From Chloroflexota bacterium (lineage in GTDB: Bacteria; Chloroflexota; Dormibacteria; Aeolococcales; Aeolococcaceae), in contig VBHE01000207.1 of NCBI GenBank assembly GCA_005889515.1, positions 1 through 12,111 of the forward strand: a DNA stretch of 12,111 nt, written 5' to 3'. The position numbers and the translations under genes were made by a program. Positions within the stretch are counted from its first letter, which is position 1, and the number at the start of each line of letters is the position of its first letter. The notes under the pieces are model-generated. The model saw only the letters and a list, made by a program, of their open reading frames with translations. It did not search any database and had not been told where the DNA came from. This document shows, piece after piece, positions 1 to 7,405 of the stretch.

Positions 1-736
1 GGATCCCGGTGAGCGAACGCAGCCGGGGCAGGTCACCGAAGAGGACGACGTCGAAGAGGCCGTCGCCGAGGTCGGCGGTCGGAGCGACGCACATCCCCCC
101 GCCGAAGTAGCGGCCGTTGGCGACGACGACGTTCTGGTAGCGGCCCTCCTCGACGGCGCCGTCGATCTCCACCCGGGCGGCGCGCGGCCGGTAGCTGAGC
201 AGCGAGGCGAGCGAGTGCCAGAGGAAGGTCGCGGTGCCGCCCGCGCGCTTGCTGCTGCGGTTCACCCGGGCCACGACCTCGCCGCCGATCCCGCAATCGG
301 CGATGTTCACGAAATGGCGGGGGGCGGCGCCGTCGAGGGTGAGCCGGCCGATGTCGATCGGCCGGGTCGCACCGGCGGCGAGGACCGCGGCGGCGGCGGC
401 GCCGGCGGGGATGCCGGCGGTGCGCCGGAAGTCGCCGCCGGTGCCGCTGGGGACGAGGCCCAGGACGGCTCCCGGGGCGACGGGCGATCCATCCGTGGTG
501 AGGAAGCCGTTCACCACCTCGTTGAGGGTGCCGTCGCCGCCCACCGCCACCACCCGCTCGCAGCCCCCGCGGAGCGCCGCCCGGGTCAGCTCGGTCGCCT
601 CCCGCGGGGCGGTGGTGAGCCGCTCCTCGACCTCGACGCCCGCGGCGGTGAGAGCGCGGCGCAGCTCCGGCCATGCCCTGCCCGTCCTGCCGGCGCAGCT
701 CGCGGGGTTGACGACGGCGACGGTGGCGGCGCTCAA
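1..736 (-). CDS. Diacylglycerol kinase family lipid kinase, C-terminus cut by window edge
   Basis: This is the N-terminal 245 residues of a DagK/YegS/LCB5-type lipid kinase, which would phosphorylate diacylglycerol or a related lipid with ATP at the membrane face. The nucleotide-binding signature GGDGTLNEVVNG lies at about residues 66-77. It is followed by SGTGGDFRR (97-105), the counterpart of the usual GTGND element, here with Gly in place of Asn. Downstream segments FVNIADCGIGGEV and ANGRYFGGGMCVAPTADLGDG match the C-terminal beta-rich half of the family. The reading frame runs off the left end. I chose TTG at 736-734 because it overlaps the stop of the upstream GlpC-like gene as TTGA and the protein then begins directly with the first beta strand (ATVAVVNP). 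No ATG or GTG fits better. The lipid substrate cannot be told from sequence. Its position behind a glycerol-3-phosphate-type redox module suggests a role in glycerolipid turnover. Confidence 0.87.
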   Translation of the reverse strand, partial: MSAATVAVVNPASCAGRTGRAWPELRRALTAAGVEVEERLTTAPREATELTRAALRGGCERVVAVGGDGTLNEVVNGFLTTDGSPVAPGAVLGLVPSGTGGDFRRTAGIPAGAAAAAVLAAGATRPIDIGRLTLDGAAPRHFVNIADCGIGGEVVARVNRSSKRAGGTATFLWHSLASLLSYRPRAARVEIDGAVEEGRYQNVVVANGRYFGGGMCVAPTADLGDGLFDVVLFGDLPRLRSLTGI

Positions 737-1869
737 CGGCGTGCCTCCAGGGCGGCGGCGCAGGCCTCGGCGAGCTCGAGGACGGGGACGGGAACGGCGC
801 CCGCCAGCCGGGCGGCGCAGGTCGCGCAGCCGGTCACCAGCGCCGCCGCCCCGGCCCCCGCCGCCTCGGCGACAGCGGCGGCGAGCCGGTCGCGGTAGCC
901 GTCAGCGATCGCGGGGTGGGTGAGCGGCAGGCCGCCGCCGCCGCCCGAGCAGGCGGTGGTGGCTCCGCGACCGCGGAGCTCGACGACCTCGTGCCCGAGG
1001 GTGCGGAGCACGGCGCGGGGCTCCGCGGTGTGGTCGAGGTGGCGGGCGAGGAAGCAGGGATCGTGGTAGGCGACGCGGCCGTGGCCCGCCGGGGTGCCGG
1101 CGCTCGCGAGCCCGGCCGCGAGGACACCGGCGAGCGGCTCGACGGCGACCCCGGCAGGCCCCGGGGCGTGGGTCGCCAGGAGATGGGCGCAGGAGGGCGA
1201 CTGCACCGCCACCCGGCGAACCGCGGCGGCGGCGATGGCGGCGCCGAGGCGGTCGAGCATCGCCACGGCCGCCGCGGTGTCGCCGAAGCTCCGTGCCGGC
1301 GCCCCGCAGCAGCGGTGCTCATCGAGCACGGTGAAGGCGATCCGCAGGCCGCGCAGCGCCCGCCCGGCGGCGAGAGCCGCCTCGGGGCGGTGGCCGAGGG
1401 CGCCGCAGCCGGGAAGGAGGAGGAGATCGGCGCCGGGGGTGGCGAGCCGGCGCAGCGCGTCGAGGGTCGCCGCCGGGTCGGTCCACGCCGGCGGTGAGTC
1501 CGCGACGCGCACCCGGCCGGCGGACGCCTCGGCGACCGCGCGGAGCCCCGCCGCGGGGGTCGCCCCCGCATCGAAGACCGCGGCGCGCACCGCCCAGCTC
1601 AGCTCCGTGGTCTCCACGCCCTTGACCAGGCAGGGAACGGTGCAGGCCCCGCAGGTGGCGCAGGCGAAGGCGGCCGCGACGGTGGCGGGCTCGGCGAATC
1701 CGTCCTGACCGCCGAGGGCGGCGACCACGGTGCGGGCATGCCCCCAGGGCTGGTGGCGCTCGTTGGCGGTGACCGCGAGGGTGGGGCAGGCGCTGCGGCA
1801 CATCTTCGGACAGGAGGCGCAGCGCTGCGCCGCGACCACCTGCGCCTCGGGAAGCGCGGCGGCGCTCAC
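733..1869 (-). CDS. glpC: GlpC-like iron-sulfur oxidoreductase subunit (two 4Fe-4S motifs, two CCG domains)
   Basis: This is a soluble-looking electron-transfer subunit of the GlpC/GlcF/HdrD type, 378 residues. Two ferredoxin-like motifs come first: C17-x2-C20-x3-C24-x3-C28-P and C70-x2-C73-x2-C76-x3-C80. The first has one extra residue between its second and third Cys compared with the textbook spacing. Two cysteine-rich (CCG) domains follow, with C155, HRCCGAP (C187-C188) and C227 in the first, and C272, ACSGGGGG (C307) and C348-x2-C351 in the second. In this family such proteins pass electrons from a flavoprotein to quinone or another membrane acceptor. The GTG start at 1869 overlaps the upstream stop as GTGA; an in-frame GTG three codons earlier (1878) is the alternative. 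The neighbours, an FAD oxidase and GlpB, support a GlpABC-like complex. The name glpC is by context and could equally be glcF-like. No clear transmembrane segment is visible. Confidence 0.82.
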   Translation of the reverse strand: MSAAALPEAQVVAAQRCASCPKMCRSACPTLAVTANERHQPWGHARTVVAALGGQDGFAEPATVAAAFACATCGACTVPCLVKGVETTELSWAVRAAVFDAGATPAAGLRAVAEASAGRVRVADSPPAWTDPAATLDALRRLATPGADLLLLPGCGALGHRPEAALAAGRALRGLRIAFTVLDEHRCCGAPARSFGDTAAAVAMLDRLGAAIAAAAVRRVAVQSPSCAHLLATHAPGPAGVAVEPLAGVLAAGLASAGTPAGHGRVAYHDPCFLARHLDHTAEPRAVLRTLGHEVVELRGRGATTACSGGGGGLPLTHPAIADGYRDRLAAAVAEAAGAGAAALVTGCATCAARLAGAVPVPVLELAEACAAALEARR

Positions 1870-3278
1870 AGCCCCCACTTCCCCGGGTTGGCGACCCCGC
1901 CGGGATCGAGCGCCGCCTTGAGTCGGCGAAGCACCTCGACGCCGCCGGCACCGAGCTCGGCCGCCATGTACGGGGCTCGGGCCAGTCCGGCGCCGTGGTG
2001 GTGGGCGATGCTCGCCCCGGTCTCCGCGGCGGCCGCCATCACCTCCTCCCAGAGCAGCTCGTGGAGCGGGACCGCTCCCGCCTCCTCCTCGGCGACGCCG
2101 GCGAAGCTGAAGTAGAGGCAGGCGCCGTCGGGGTAGCCGTGGCTGAGGTGGCAGAGGACGATCAGCCGGCCCCCGATCCGGCGGCGCACCGCCTCGTGGA
2201 GGGCGGCGAGCCGCGACCAGGGGGCGGCGAGCTCGACGGTGTCGAGCACCGCTCCCGCCAGCGGCAGGTAGCGCGCCTGGGCGAAGCCGATGTCGTCGCG
2301 GCGCGTGTACCAGGCCTCGACCGCGGCGGGGTCGCGGGCGGAAGCGCCGTGGGCGGCGCAGATGGCGGCGAGCTCGGCGGCCTCCGCCTCGGCGACGGCG
2401 GCGCGGCCCTCGCAGGAGGCGAGGAGGAGCGCACCGCTCCCCTCACCCACCCCGAGCTCGGCCGCCTGGAGGGCGGTGTCCGCGAGGTCGTAGAGGCGCA
2501 GCAGCGAGGGACGCAGCCCCGCCTGGAGGAGCTCGCGGACCGCCGCGATCCCCTCGGCGAAGCCGCCGAACACCGCGGCGTGGTCGACCCGCCGCTCGGG
2601 GAGGGGGTGGAGCCGAAGGGTCACCTCGACGATCACGCCGAAGCCTCCCTCGCTGCCGAGGAAGAGCCGGCGGAGGTCCGGGCCCGCCCCGGCGGCCGGC
2701 TCGGGACGGAGCGACACCTCGGTGCCGTCGGGGAGCACCGCCTCGAGGCCGGCGACGAGGTCGTCGATCCGACCGTAGCGGGTGCTCAGCTGGCCCGCGG
2801 AGCGGGTGGCGACGAACCCGCCGACGGTCGAGAGCGCCAGCGACGAGGGGTGGTGGCCGGTGGTGCGCCCGCGCTCCCGGCAGGCGTCCTCGAGCCGGCT
2901 CCCGAGCAGGCCGGGCTCGACCCGGACCCAGCCGGTCTCCAGGTCCCAGTCGAGGATGCGATCGAGGCGCTTGAGGTCGAGCACCACCCCGCCGCGGACC
3001 GGGATCGCGGCGCCACAGACACCGGTGCCGGCGCCGAAGGGGGTGAAGGGGATCTCGGCGCGGTGGCAGGCGGCGCACACCGCGGCGACCTGGCCGCGCG
3101 TCGAGGGCCAGACCACCGCGTCGGGACCGGGCAGCCGTTCGCCGCCGCGTTCACGGATCAGCGCCCGCGGCCAGAGGTCGTGGGCGACGGCGTCCCGGTC
3201 GGCGGGGTCGGTGCTCACCCCCGCGTCGCCGACGGCGGCGCGGAGCTCGTCGAGGAGCGCGGGCGCGAGCAGGCTCAT
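1866..3278 (-). CDS. FAD-binding oxidase of the VAO family, alkylglycerone-phosphate synthase-like
   Basis: This is a 470-residue flavoprotein with the FAD-binding type 4 fold. The FAD-loop PFGAGTGVCGA is at residues 80-90, TGHHPSSLALSTVGGFVATR at 140-159, and GSEGGFGVIVEVT at 208-220. The C-terminal half resembles alkyl-DHAP synthase (AGPS) more than plain GlcD or D-lactate dehydrogenase. It has YPDGACLYFSFAG before the end, then AHHHGAG with the His triad at 426-428, and a LDPGGVANPGKWGL tail. In AGPS the Tyr of the first and the His cluster of the second segment belong to the active site. AGPS swaps an acyl for an alkyl group on DHAP, whereas relatives oxidise 2-hydroxy acids. Placement between glpB and a glpC-like gene argues for an oxidoreductase role here, possibly on glycerol-3-phosphate or a related substrate. 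That substrate is inference. The ATG overlaps the glpB stop as ATGA. The gene appears intact. Confidence 0.85.
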   Translation of the reverse strand: MSLLAPALLDELRAAVGDAGVSTDPADRDAVAHDLWPRALIRERGGERLPGPDAVVWPSTRGQVAAVCAACHRAEIPFTPFGAGTGVCGAAIPVRGGVVLDLKRLDRILDWDLETGWVRVEPGLLGSRLEDACRERGRTTGHHPSSLALSTVGGFVATRSAGQLSTRYGRIDDLVAGLEAVLPDGTEVSLRPEPAAGAGPDLRRLFLGSEGGFGVIVEVTLRLHPLPERRVDHAAVFGGFAEGIAAVRELLQAGLRPSLLRLYDLADTALQAAELGVGEGSGALLLASCEGRAAVAEAEAAELAAICAAHGASARDPAAVEAWYTRRDDIGFAQARYLPLAGAVLDTVELAAPWSRLAALHEAVRRRIGGRLIVLCHLSHGYPDGACLYFSFAGVAEEEAGAVPLHELLWEEVMAAAAETGASIAHHHGAGLARAPYMAAELGAGGVEVLRRLKAALDPGGVANPGKWGL

Positions 3279-4570
3279 GCCGCGGCGACGCCGCGCAGCC
3301 TCGCAGCCGCCCGCCCGGCGCGGGCCCCGGTCCAGGTGGCGACGCCGAGGCCGCCGCCGCGAAGCGTGGTGTCCACGGCGGCGAGCAGCGCGCCGCAGGC
3401 GAGCAGGTTGTCGAGGACGGGAGCGCCGAAGCCGTCGACGGGACGGCCCTCGGCGTCGGTGCGCACCCCCGCGGCGAGGAACGGCTGGGGCCCGAAGCGG
3501 GTGCGCTCGACGAGGTCACGGGGGCCGAGGGTGTCGACCGCCACGCCGCCGGTGAAGAGCGGCAGCCCGAGCAGCGGCTCGCGCGGACGCCGGTCGCCGG
3601 TCAGCCCGCCACCGAGGTACTTGCCGGTGGCGAGGACGAGCACCTCGCAGCTCAGGGTGTCCCCGCCGGCGGCCTCGACGGCGACGACCCGGCGCTCGGC
3701 GCGGCGGATCCCGGCGACGCTCCCGGTGACGATCTCCACCCCGGCGCGGCGGGCCATCGCCTCGGCGGCGCGGGCCAGCCGCCAGCCGGGCGCCGACGGC
3801 GGCGGGCTGAGCAGCTCGGCGACCCGCACTCCGGCGACGGACTCGACCCGCGCGCGAACACCGTCGGGGTCGTCGAGGCCGAGCACCGCAGGGAGCAGCA
3901 CCACGTCCACCGCCTCGCCGCCGAGCGCCGATGCGATCGCCTCACCGAGCATCTCGGCGCCCCCGGATGCCTCGACCGCCCGGGCCAGGGTGGCGTCGTC
4001 GAGGTCGCCGGCGACGCTCTCGTCGACGCCGGGCAGGGCGGGGTCGAGGACGACCGCCCGCGCTGCCGGCCCGTCGCCGGAGCGCTCCGCGATGGCGGCG
4101 GCGATCGCGGCCGAGTCGACCCGGAGCAGCCCGGGGATCCCCGCCACCGCCACCCGCCCGGCGCCGTGGAGGTCGCCCGCGGCGATGCTCTCGAGGACGA
4201 CCCCGGCGTGCCGCGTCTGGCCGGTGACCGCGGCGACGAACGCGGGCCGCAGCAGCGCCACCCGGAGCCGAAGGCCCACCCCGGCGAGCTCGGCGGCGAG
4301 CCTCCGCGCCTCGGCCTCGAGCTCGCCCGGCGCGGGCGGCTCCACCCCGCCGGCCACGTAGGGGTGGTCGGGGACCTCGCGTGCCAGCCGGCCAAGCCAG
4401 CCGCCGGGATCGGTCGCCTCTCCCGGCGGTACGAGGTCGAGCGCCCCCGAGGAGACCGCGGTCGCCGCCGGTCCGCGCCGGACCAGGGCCACCTGCAGGC
4501 CCGCGCGCGCGGCGGTGACCGCCGCCCAGCAGCCCGCCAGCCCCCCGCCGACGACCACGACCTCTGGCAT
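3275..4570 (-). CDS. glpB: Anaerobic glycerol-3-phosphate dehydrogenase subunit B
   Basis: This 431-residue flavoprotein matches GlpB along its whole length (E. coli GlpB is about 419 residues). Landmarks are the N-terminal dinucleotide-binding loop GGGLAG (8-13), VSSGALDLVPPG, DHPYVAGG, GIPGLLRVDS, VDVVLLPAVLGLDD, LATGKYLGGGL with REPLLGLPLF, FGPQPFLAAGV, and the C-terminal NLLACGALLAAVD plus RGGGLGVATWTGARAG. In E. coli, GlpB passes electrons between the catalytic GlpA and the iron-sulfur subunit GlpC in a membrane-associated complex that oxidises glycerol-3-phosphate to DHAP during anaerobic growth. Here the gene is followed by an AGPS-like flavoprotein rather than glpA. It starts with ATG 27 bases after the ribF stop, with no good Shine-Dalgarno sequence, so coupling to the upstream message is plausible. 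No promoter-like sequence is seen in that short gap. Identification is firm from motifs; the physiological substrate is inferred. Confidence 0.9.
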   Translation of the reverse strand: MPEVVVVGGGLAGCWAAVTAARAGLQVALVRRGPAATAVSSGALDLVPPGEATDPGGWLGRLAREVPDHPYVAGGVEPPAPGELEAEARRLAAELAGVGLRLRVALLRPAFVAAVTGQTRHAGVVLESIAAGDLHGAGRVAVAGIPGLLRVDSAAIAAAIAERSGDGPAARAVVLDPALPGVDESVAGDLDDATLARAVEASGGAEMLGEAIASALGGEAVDVVLLPAVLGLDDPDGVRARVESVAGVRVAELLSPPPSAPGWRLARAAEAMARRAGVEIVTGSVAGIRRAERRVVAVEAAGGDTLSCEVLVLATGKYLGGGLTGDRRPREPLLGLPLFTGGVAVDTLGPRDLVERTRFGPQPFLAAGVRTDAEGRPVDGFGAPVLDNLLACGALLAAVDTTLRGGGLGVATWTGARAGRAAARLRGVAAA

Positions 4571-4597
4571 CGGCGGGGATGCTACCGGGACGGGCGC

Positions 4598-5521
4598 CTA
4601 GAGGAGCTCGGCGGGCTCGCGTCCAGGCCCCAGCCGCCGCCGCGTCTCCTCCACGTCGAGCCGCATCTGGGCGCTCAGCGCCTCCGGGGTCGGGTAGCGC
4701 ACATCGTCCCGCAGCCGCGCCACGAAGGCGACCCGCACCCGCTCGTGGTAGATGTCCCCCGAGAAGTCGAGGAGGTGGGGCTCCACGGTCAGCTTTGTCC
4801 CCCCGAACGTCGGCCGGTAGCCGACGTACGTCGCGGCGCGGTGCCACGCCCCGCGTACCCGCACCCAGGTCGCATAGATCCCCCGCGGCGGCAGGCACTT
4901 CCCCGGAGTGATCGCCAGGTTCGCGGTCGGGAACCCGAGCCCGGTCCCGATGTTCTCGCCGTGCTCCACCCGCGAGTCCACGAAGTACGGATGCCCGAGC
5001 ACCCGGTTCGCCGCCTCGAGGTCGCCGTCGGCGAGGGCGGCGCGGACGAGCGACGAGGAGAACACCTCTCCCCCGTCGCGCTGCGCGTCGACCACCTCGA
5101 CGTCGAAGCCACGGGTCGCACCCCAGGAGCGGAGGAAGGGGATGTCGCCGGCGCGCCGGTGGCCGAGGGCGAAGTCGTGACCGACGACCATGCGCCGCAG
5201 GTTGAAGCCCTGGCTCAGCCGCTCGAGGAACTGGTCGGCGGTCCACCGGCTGAGCTCGCGGGTGAACTCGAGAACGACCAGACGATCGAGCCCGGCGGTG
5301 TCGAGGAGCGCGGCCTTCTCGTCGAGCGTGGTCAGCCGCGGCGGACAGTTGTCGGGGTCGAGGATGCACCGGGGATGGGGGTCGAAGGTGACGAGGACGG
5401 ACTCGCCGCCGTGCTCACGGGCCGCACCGACCATGCGGTCGACGATCCGGCGATGGCCGCGGTGGACGCCGTCGAAGTCGCTCGCGCCCTCCGGCAGGCC
5501 GAACTCGGTCCGCAGCCTCAC
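4598..5521 (-). CDS. ribF: Bifunctional riboflavin kinase / FMN adenylyltransferase with an apparent N-terminal gap
   Basis: RibF phosphorylates riboflavin to FMN and adenylates FMN to FAD in the cytoplasm. This copy encodes 307 residues, close to the usual length of about 310. Adenylyltransferase landmarks are FDGVHRGH (16-23), FDPHP (46-50), VVGHDFALG and FSSSLVR (154-160). The flavokinase domain has GFPTAN (196-201), VGYRPTFGG and VEPHLLDFSGDIY. The GTG start at 5521 overlaps the truB stop as GTGA. One thing is odd: family members read roughly VVTIGNFDGVH at the first beta strand, while here GAS is followed directly by DFDGVH. About five or six residues, including the conserved Thr-Ile-Gly, seem absent around 5477-5485. 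The frame is kept, so the reading frame is open, but adenylyltransferase function would be doubtful if this is real. A sequence or assembly error is equally possible. Flavin supply fits the flavoprotein genes downstream. Confidence 0.9.
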   Translation of the reverse strand: MRLRTEFGLPEGASDFDGVHRGHRRIVDRMVGAAREHGGESVLVTFDPHPRCILDPDNCPPRLTTLDEKAALLDTAGLDRLVVLEFTRELSRWTADQFLERLSQGFNLRRMVVGHDFALGHRRAGDIPFLRSWGATRGFDVEVVDAQRDGGEVFSSSLVRAALADGDLEAANRVLGHPYFVDSRVEHGENIGTGLGFPTANLAITPGKCLPPRGIYATWVRVRGAWHRAATYVGYRPTFGGTKLTVEPHLLDFSGDIYHERVRVAFVARLRDDVRYPTPEALSAQMRLDVEETRRRLGPGREPAELL

Positions 5522-6410
5522 CACCCGGCGAGCACCTTGGTGGGCCGGTAGAGGTTGCCCTGCAGCTCGCCGACGGCGAGCAGCTCGCCGTGGGCGCTGT
5601 GGGCGCGGCACGCGCCCCGGGGGCGGGGCTCGGGCAGCCGCGGCACCCACACCGACTGGCCGCGGCGCACCTGCAGCGCCTGGGCGGGGACGAGGTCGAC
5701 CCGGGGGAGGAACGCCACCGCCAGGTCGAGGGGGTGGAGCGCGCCACCGGGATCGTCGAGCGCCTGGAGCTGCTCGACGGTCACCGCGTCGGCGAGGGTC
5801 ATCGGGCCGTAGGCGGTGCGCTCGAGCCAGGCGAGCAGACCGCCGGTGCCGAGGGTGTCGCCGACGTCGGAGGCGAGCACCCGCATGTACGTGCCCTTCC
5901 CGCAGAGCACGTCGACCTCGGCCTCGGCGACCTCGCCGGGCCGGAAGTCGAGGAGCCGCGCCTCGAGGATCGTCACCTTCCGCGGCCGGCGCTCGACCTC
6001 CACGCCCTCACGGGCGAGCTCGTAGAGGTGGCGGCCGTCGTGGCGCACCGCGCCTCGCGCACCGCGGCGGCGTCGACCGCGGTGGCGTCGCCGCTGCGGG
6101 TGACCTCGCCCTCGAGGTCCATCGTCGTGCTGCGCTCGCCGAGCCGGAGAACGCAGTGGTAGCGCTTGGGCTGCTGATGGAGGTAGTCGACCAGCCGGGT
6201 CGCCTGGCCGACACAGATCGGCAGCAGCCCCGTGGCCGCGGGGTCGAGGGTGCCGGCGTGGCCGACCCGGCGCTCGCCGAGGGCGCGGCGGACCTCGCGC
6301 ACCGCCTGGAAGGAGGTCATCCCCCGCGCCTTGTTGAGCGGCAGGATGCCGTGGTGGCGCGCGGGCGGCCGCCCCCGGCTCGCGGGGGCCGCCGCGACGG
6401 TCTCGCTCAC
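5518..6410 (-). pseudogene. truB: tRNA pseudouridine-55 synthase TruB, frameshifted with a missing internal segment
   Basis: TruB converts uridine 55 of tRNA to pseudouridine in the T-loop. The N-terminal half (from GTG at 6410, overlapping the nrnA stop as GTGA) has GILPLNKARGMTSFQAV and the catalytic motif GHAGTLDPAATGLLPI, with the catalytic Asp at residue 56. It remains recognisable to AAAVREA near 6055. The C-terminal half continues in another frame from about 6050 with VRHDGRHLYELAREG, then VLCGKGTYMRVLASDVGDTLG, and ends at a TGA at 5518-5520. The conserved stretch between them, roughly FxGxxxQxPPxYSA of the family, is missing; I estimate about 17 residues. The join is flanked by a ten-base direct repeat. 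A frame change together with lost residues argues for a deletion, either real or an assembly artefact, rather than programmed frameshifting. The reading frame as given would yield a truncated protein. The flanking genes overlap it normally on both sides. Confidence 0.85.
6043..6066. repeat. Ten-base direct repeat at the truB frame change
   Basis: The decamer GCGCACCGCG occurs at 6043-6052 and again at 6057-6066 on the plus strand, 14 bases apart. It sits exactly where the two halves of truB switch frame and where a conserved TruB segment is missing. Short direct repeats are common at deletion endpoints and at misassembled joins, so this is a plausible scar. In such GC-rich sequence a chance repeat cannot be excluded. 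Confidence 0.6.
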
Positions 6411-7405
6411 GCCGCTCTCAGCCGCTCACGCGCGAGCTGGAGCACCCGCTCCTGGGCGACCGCCAGGGGCGCGTGGAGCTCGGCGCCGGCGGCGCGGCGG
6501 TGGCCGCCGCCGCCGAAGGGCGAGCAGAGGTCGGTGGCGTCGGCGTCGCCGCGGGTGCGCACGCTGATCTTGGTGACGTCGGGCTGCAGCTCCTTGAAGA
6601 GCACCGCGACGGTCATGGTGTCGACGGTCTGGAGGACGTCGATGATCCCGTCGGTCTCCTGCCAGCTGGCGCCGGCCTCGTCGAGCATCCCCCGGGTCAC
6701 CTCGGACCAGACCAGCCGGCCCTCGAGCTCGGTGCGCATCGCGGCGACGGCGAGCGCCTCGAGGCGCAGGGTGCTGACGGCGCGGGACTTGTAGCTCTTC
6801 AACGCGATCCAGGCGGGGTCGGCGCCGAGGTGCACGAGCTCGGCGGCGAGCCGCAGCGCCTCCTCGGTGGTGTTCTCGTGGCGGAAGCCGCCGGTGTCGG
6901 TGAGCAGCGCCGCATAGAGGTTGGTCGCCGCCTCGGGCGGGATGGGCAGGCCGAGGGTGCGCAGCAGCCGGAAGACCACCTGCCCGGTCGCGCTCGCGTC
7001 GGGCTGGATCAGGTTCACCGAGCCGTAGGCGCTGTTGCTGACGTGGTGGTCGATGTTCACCACCGGGAAGCGCCCGGACTCGAGCAGGCCGCGCTTCTCG
7101 CCGAAGCGCCCGGTGGTGGCGCAGTCGAAGGTGAAGATGGCGTCGATCCGCTCCGGCTCCCGCTCCAGGGTCTCGTAGCCCGGAAGGTAGTCGAGGGTGA
7201 AGGGGACCGGGTCGGGGACCACGGGGTGGGGCGCCTTGCCGATCGCGCGCAGCGTCGCCGCGAAGGCGAGCGCCGAGCCGAGGCTGTCGGCGTCGGCGTC
7301 CTTGTGGGCCATGCAGACGATGTCGTGGCTGCTGTCGATGATCCTGCGGACGTCGTCGGCGACGTCGGTCAGGCCGGGCCATGCGACAGCGGGAGTGGCC
7401 GTCAT
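6407..7405 (-). CDS. nrnA: DHH-family oligoribonuclease / pAp phosphatase NrnA
   Basis: This 332-residue DHH/DHHA1 phosphoesterase would degrade two- to five-base RNAs and dephosphorylate pAp in the cytoplasm, as NrnA does in Firmicutes and Actinobacteria. Metal-binding motifs are present in order: H34-x3-D38-x-D40 followed by LGS, FTFDCAT (D94), the DHH triad in VNIDHHVSN (D119-H120-H121), and LLTDTGGFRHENTT (D170). The C-terminal DHHA1 substrate-binding motif FGGGGHRRAAG lies around residues 297-307. I chose ATG at 7405 because AGGAGA lies seven bases upstream (7413-7418) and the protein then has the normal family length. The same frame is open further upstream through rbfA to 7741, so as the sequence stands an RbfA-NrnA fusion could also be made. 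The gene sits between rbfA and truB, its common position in Gram-positive-type operons. It appears intact. Confidence 0.9.
   Translation of the reverse strand: MTATPAVAWPGLTDVADDVRRIIDSSHDIVCMAHKDADADSLGSALAFAATLRAIGKAPHPVVPDPVPFTLDYLPGYETLEREPERIDAIFTFDCATTGRFGEKRGLLESGRFPVVNIDHHVSNSAYGSVNLIQPDASATGQVVFRLLRTLGLPIPPEAATNLYAALLTDTGGFRHENTTEEALRLAAELVHLGADPAWIALKSYKSRAVSTLRLEALAVAAMRTELEGRLVWSEVTRGMLDEAGASWQETDGIIDVLQTVDTMTVAVLFKELQPDVTKISVRTRGDADATDLCSPFGGGGHRRAAGAELHAPLAVAQERVLQLARERLRAA

Noticed and set aside
1..6. GGATCC at the very first base, suggesting a cloned BamHI end
   Set aside because: The same hexamer also occurs inside glpB near 4135, and the edge may be arbitrary, so no conclusion is possible.
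33..674. Minus-strand open frame of 213 codons within the lipid kinase
   Set aside because: It is Arg/Gly/Pro-rich low-complexity sequence. The frame starting at TTG 736 gives the lipid kinase motifs instead.
1995..4361. Plus-strand open frame of 788 codons opposite the AGPS-like gene and glpB
   Set aside because: It is antisense to two genes with clear family motifs, has Gly/Arg/Ala/Glu-rich composition without domains, and such long open frames are expected opposite GC-rich genes.
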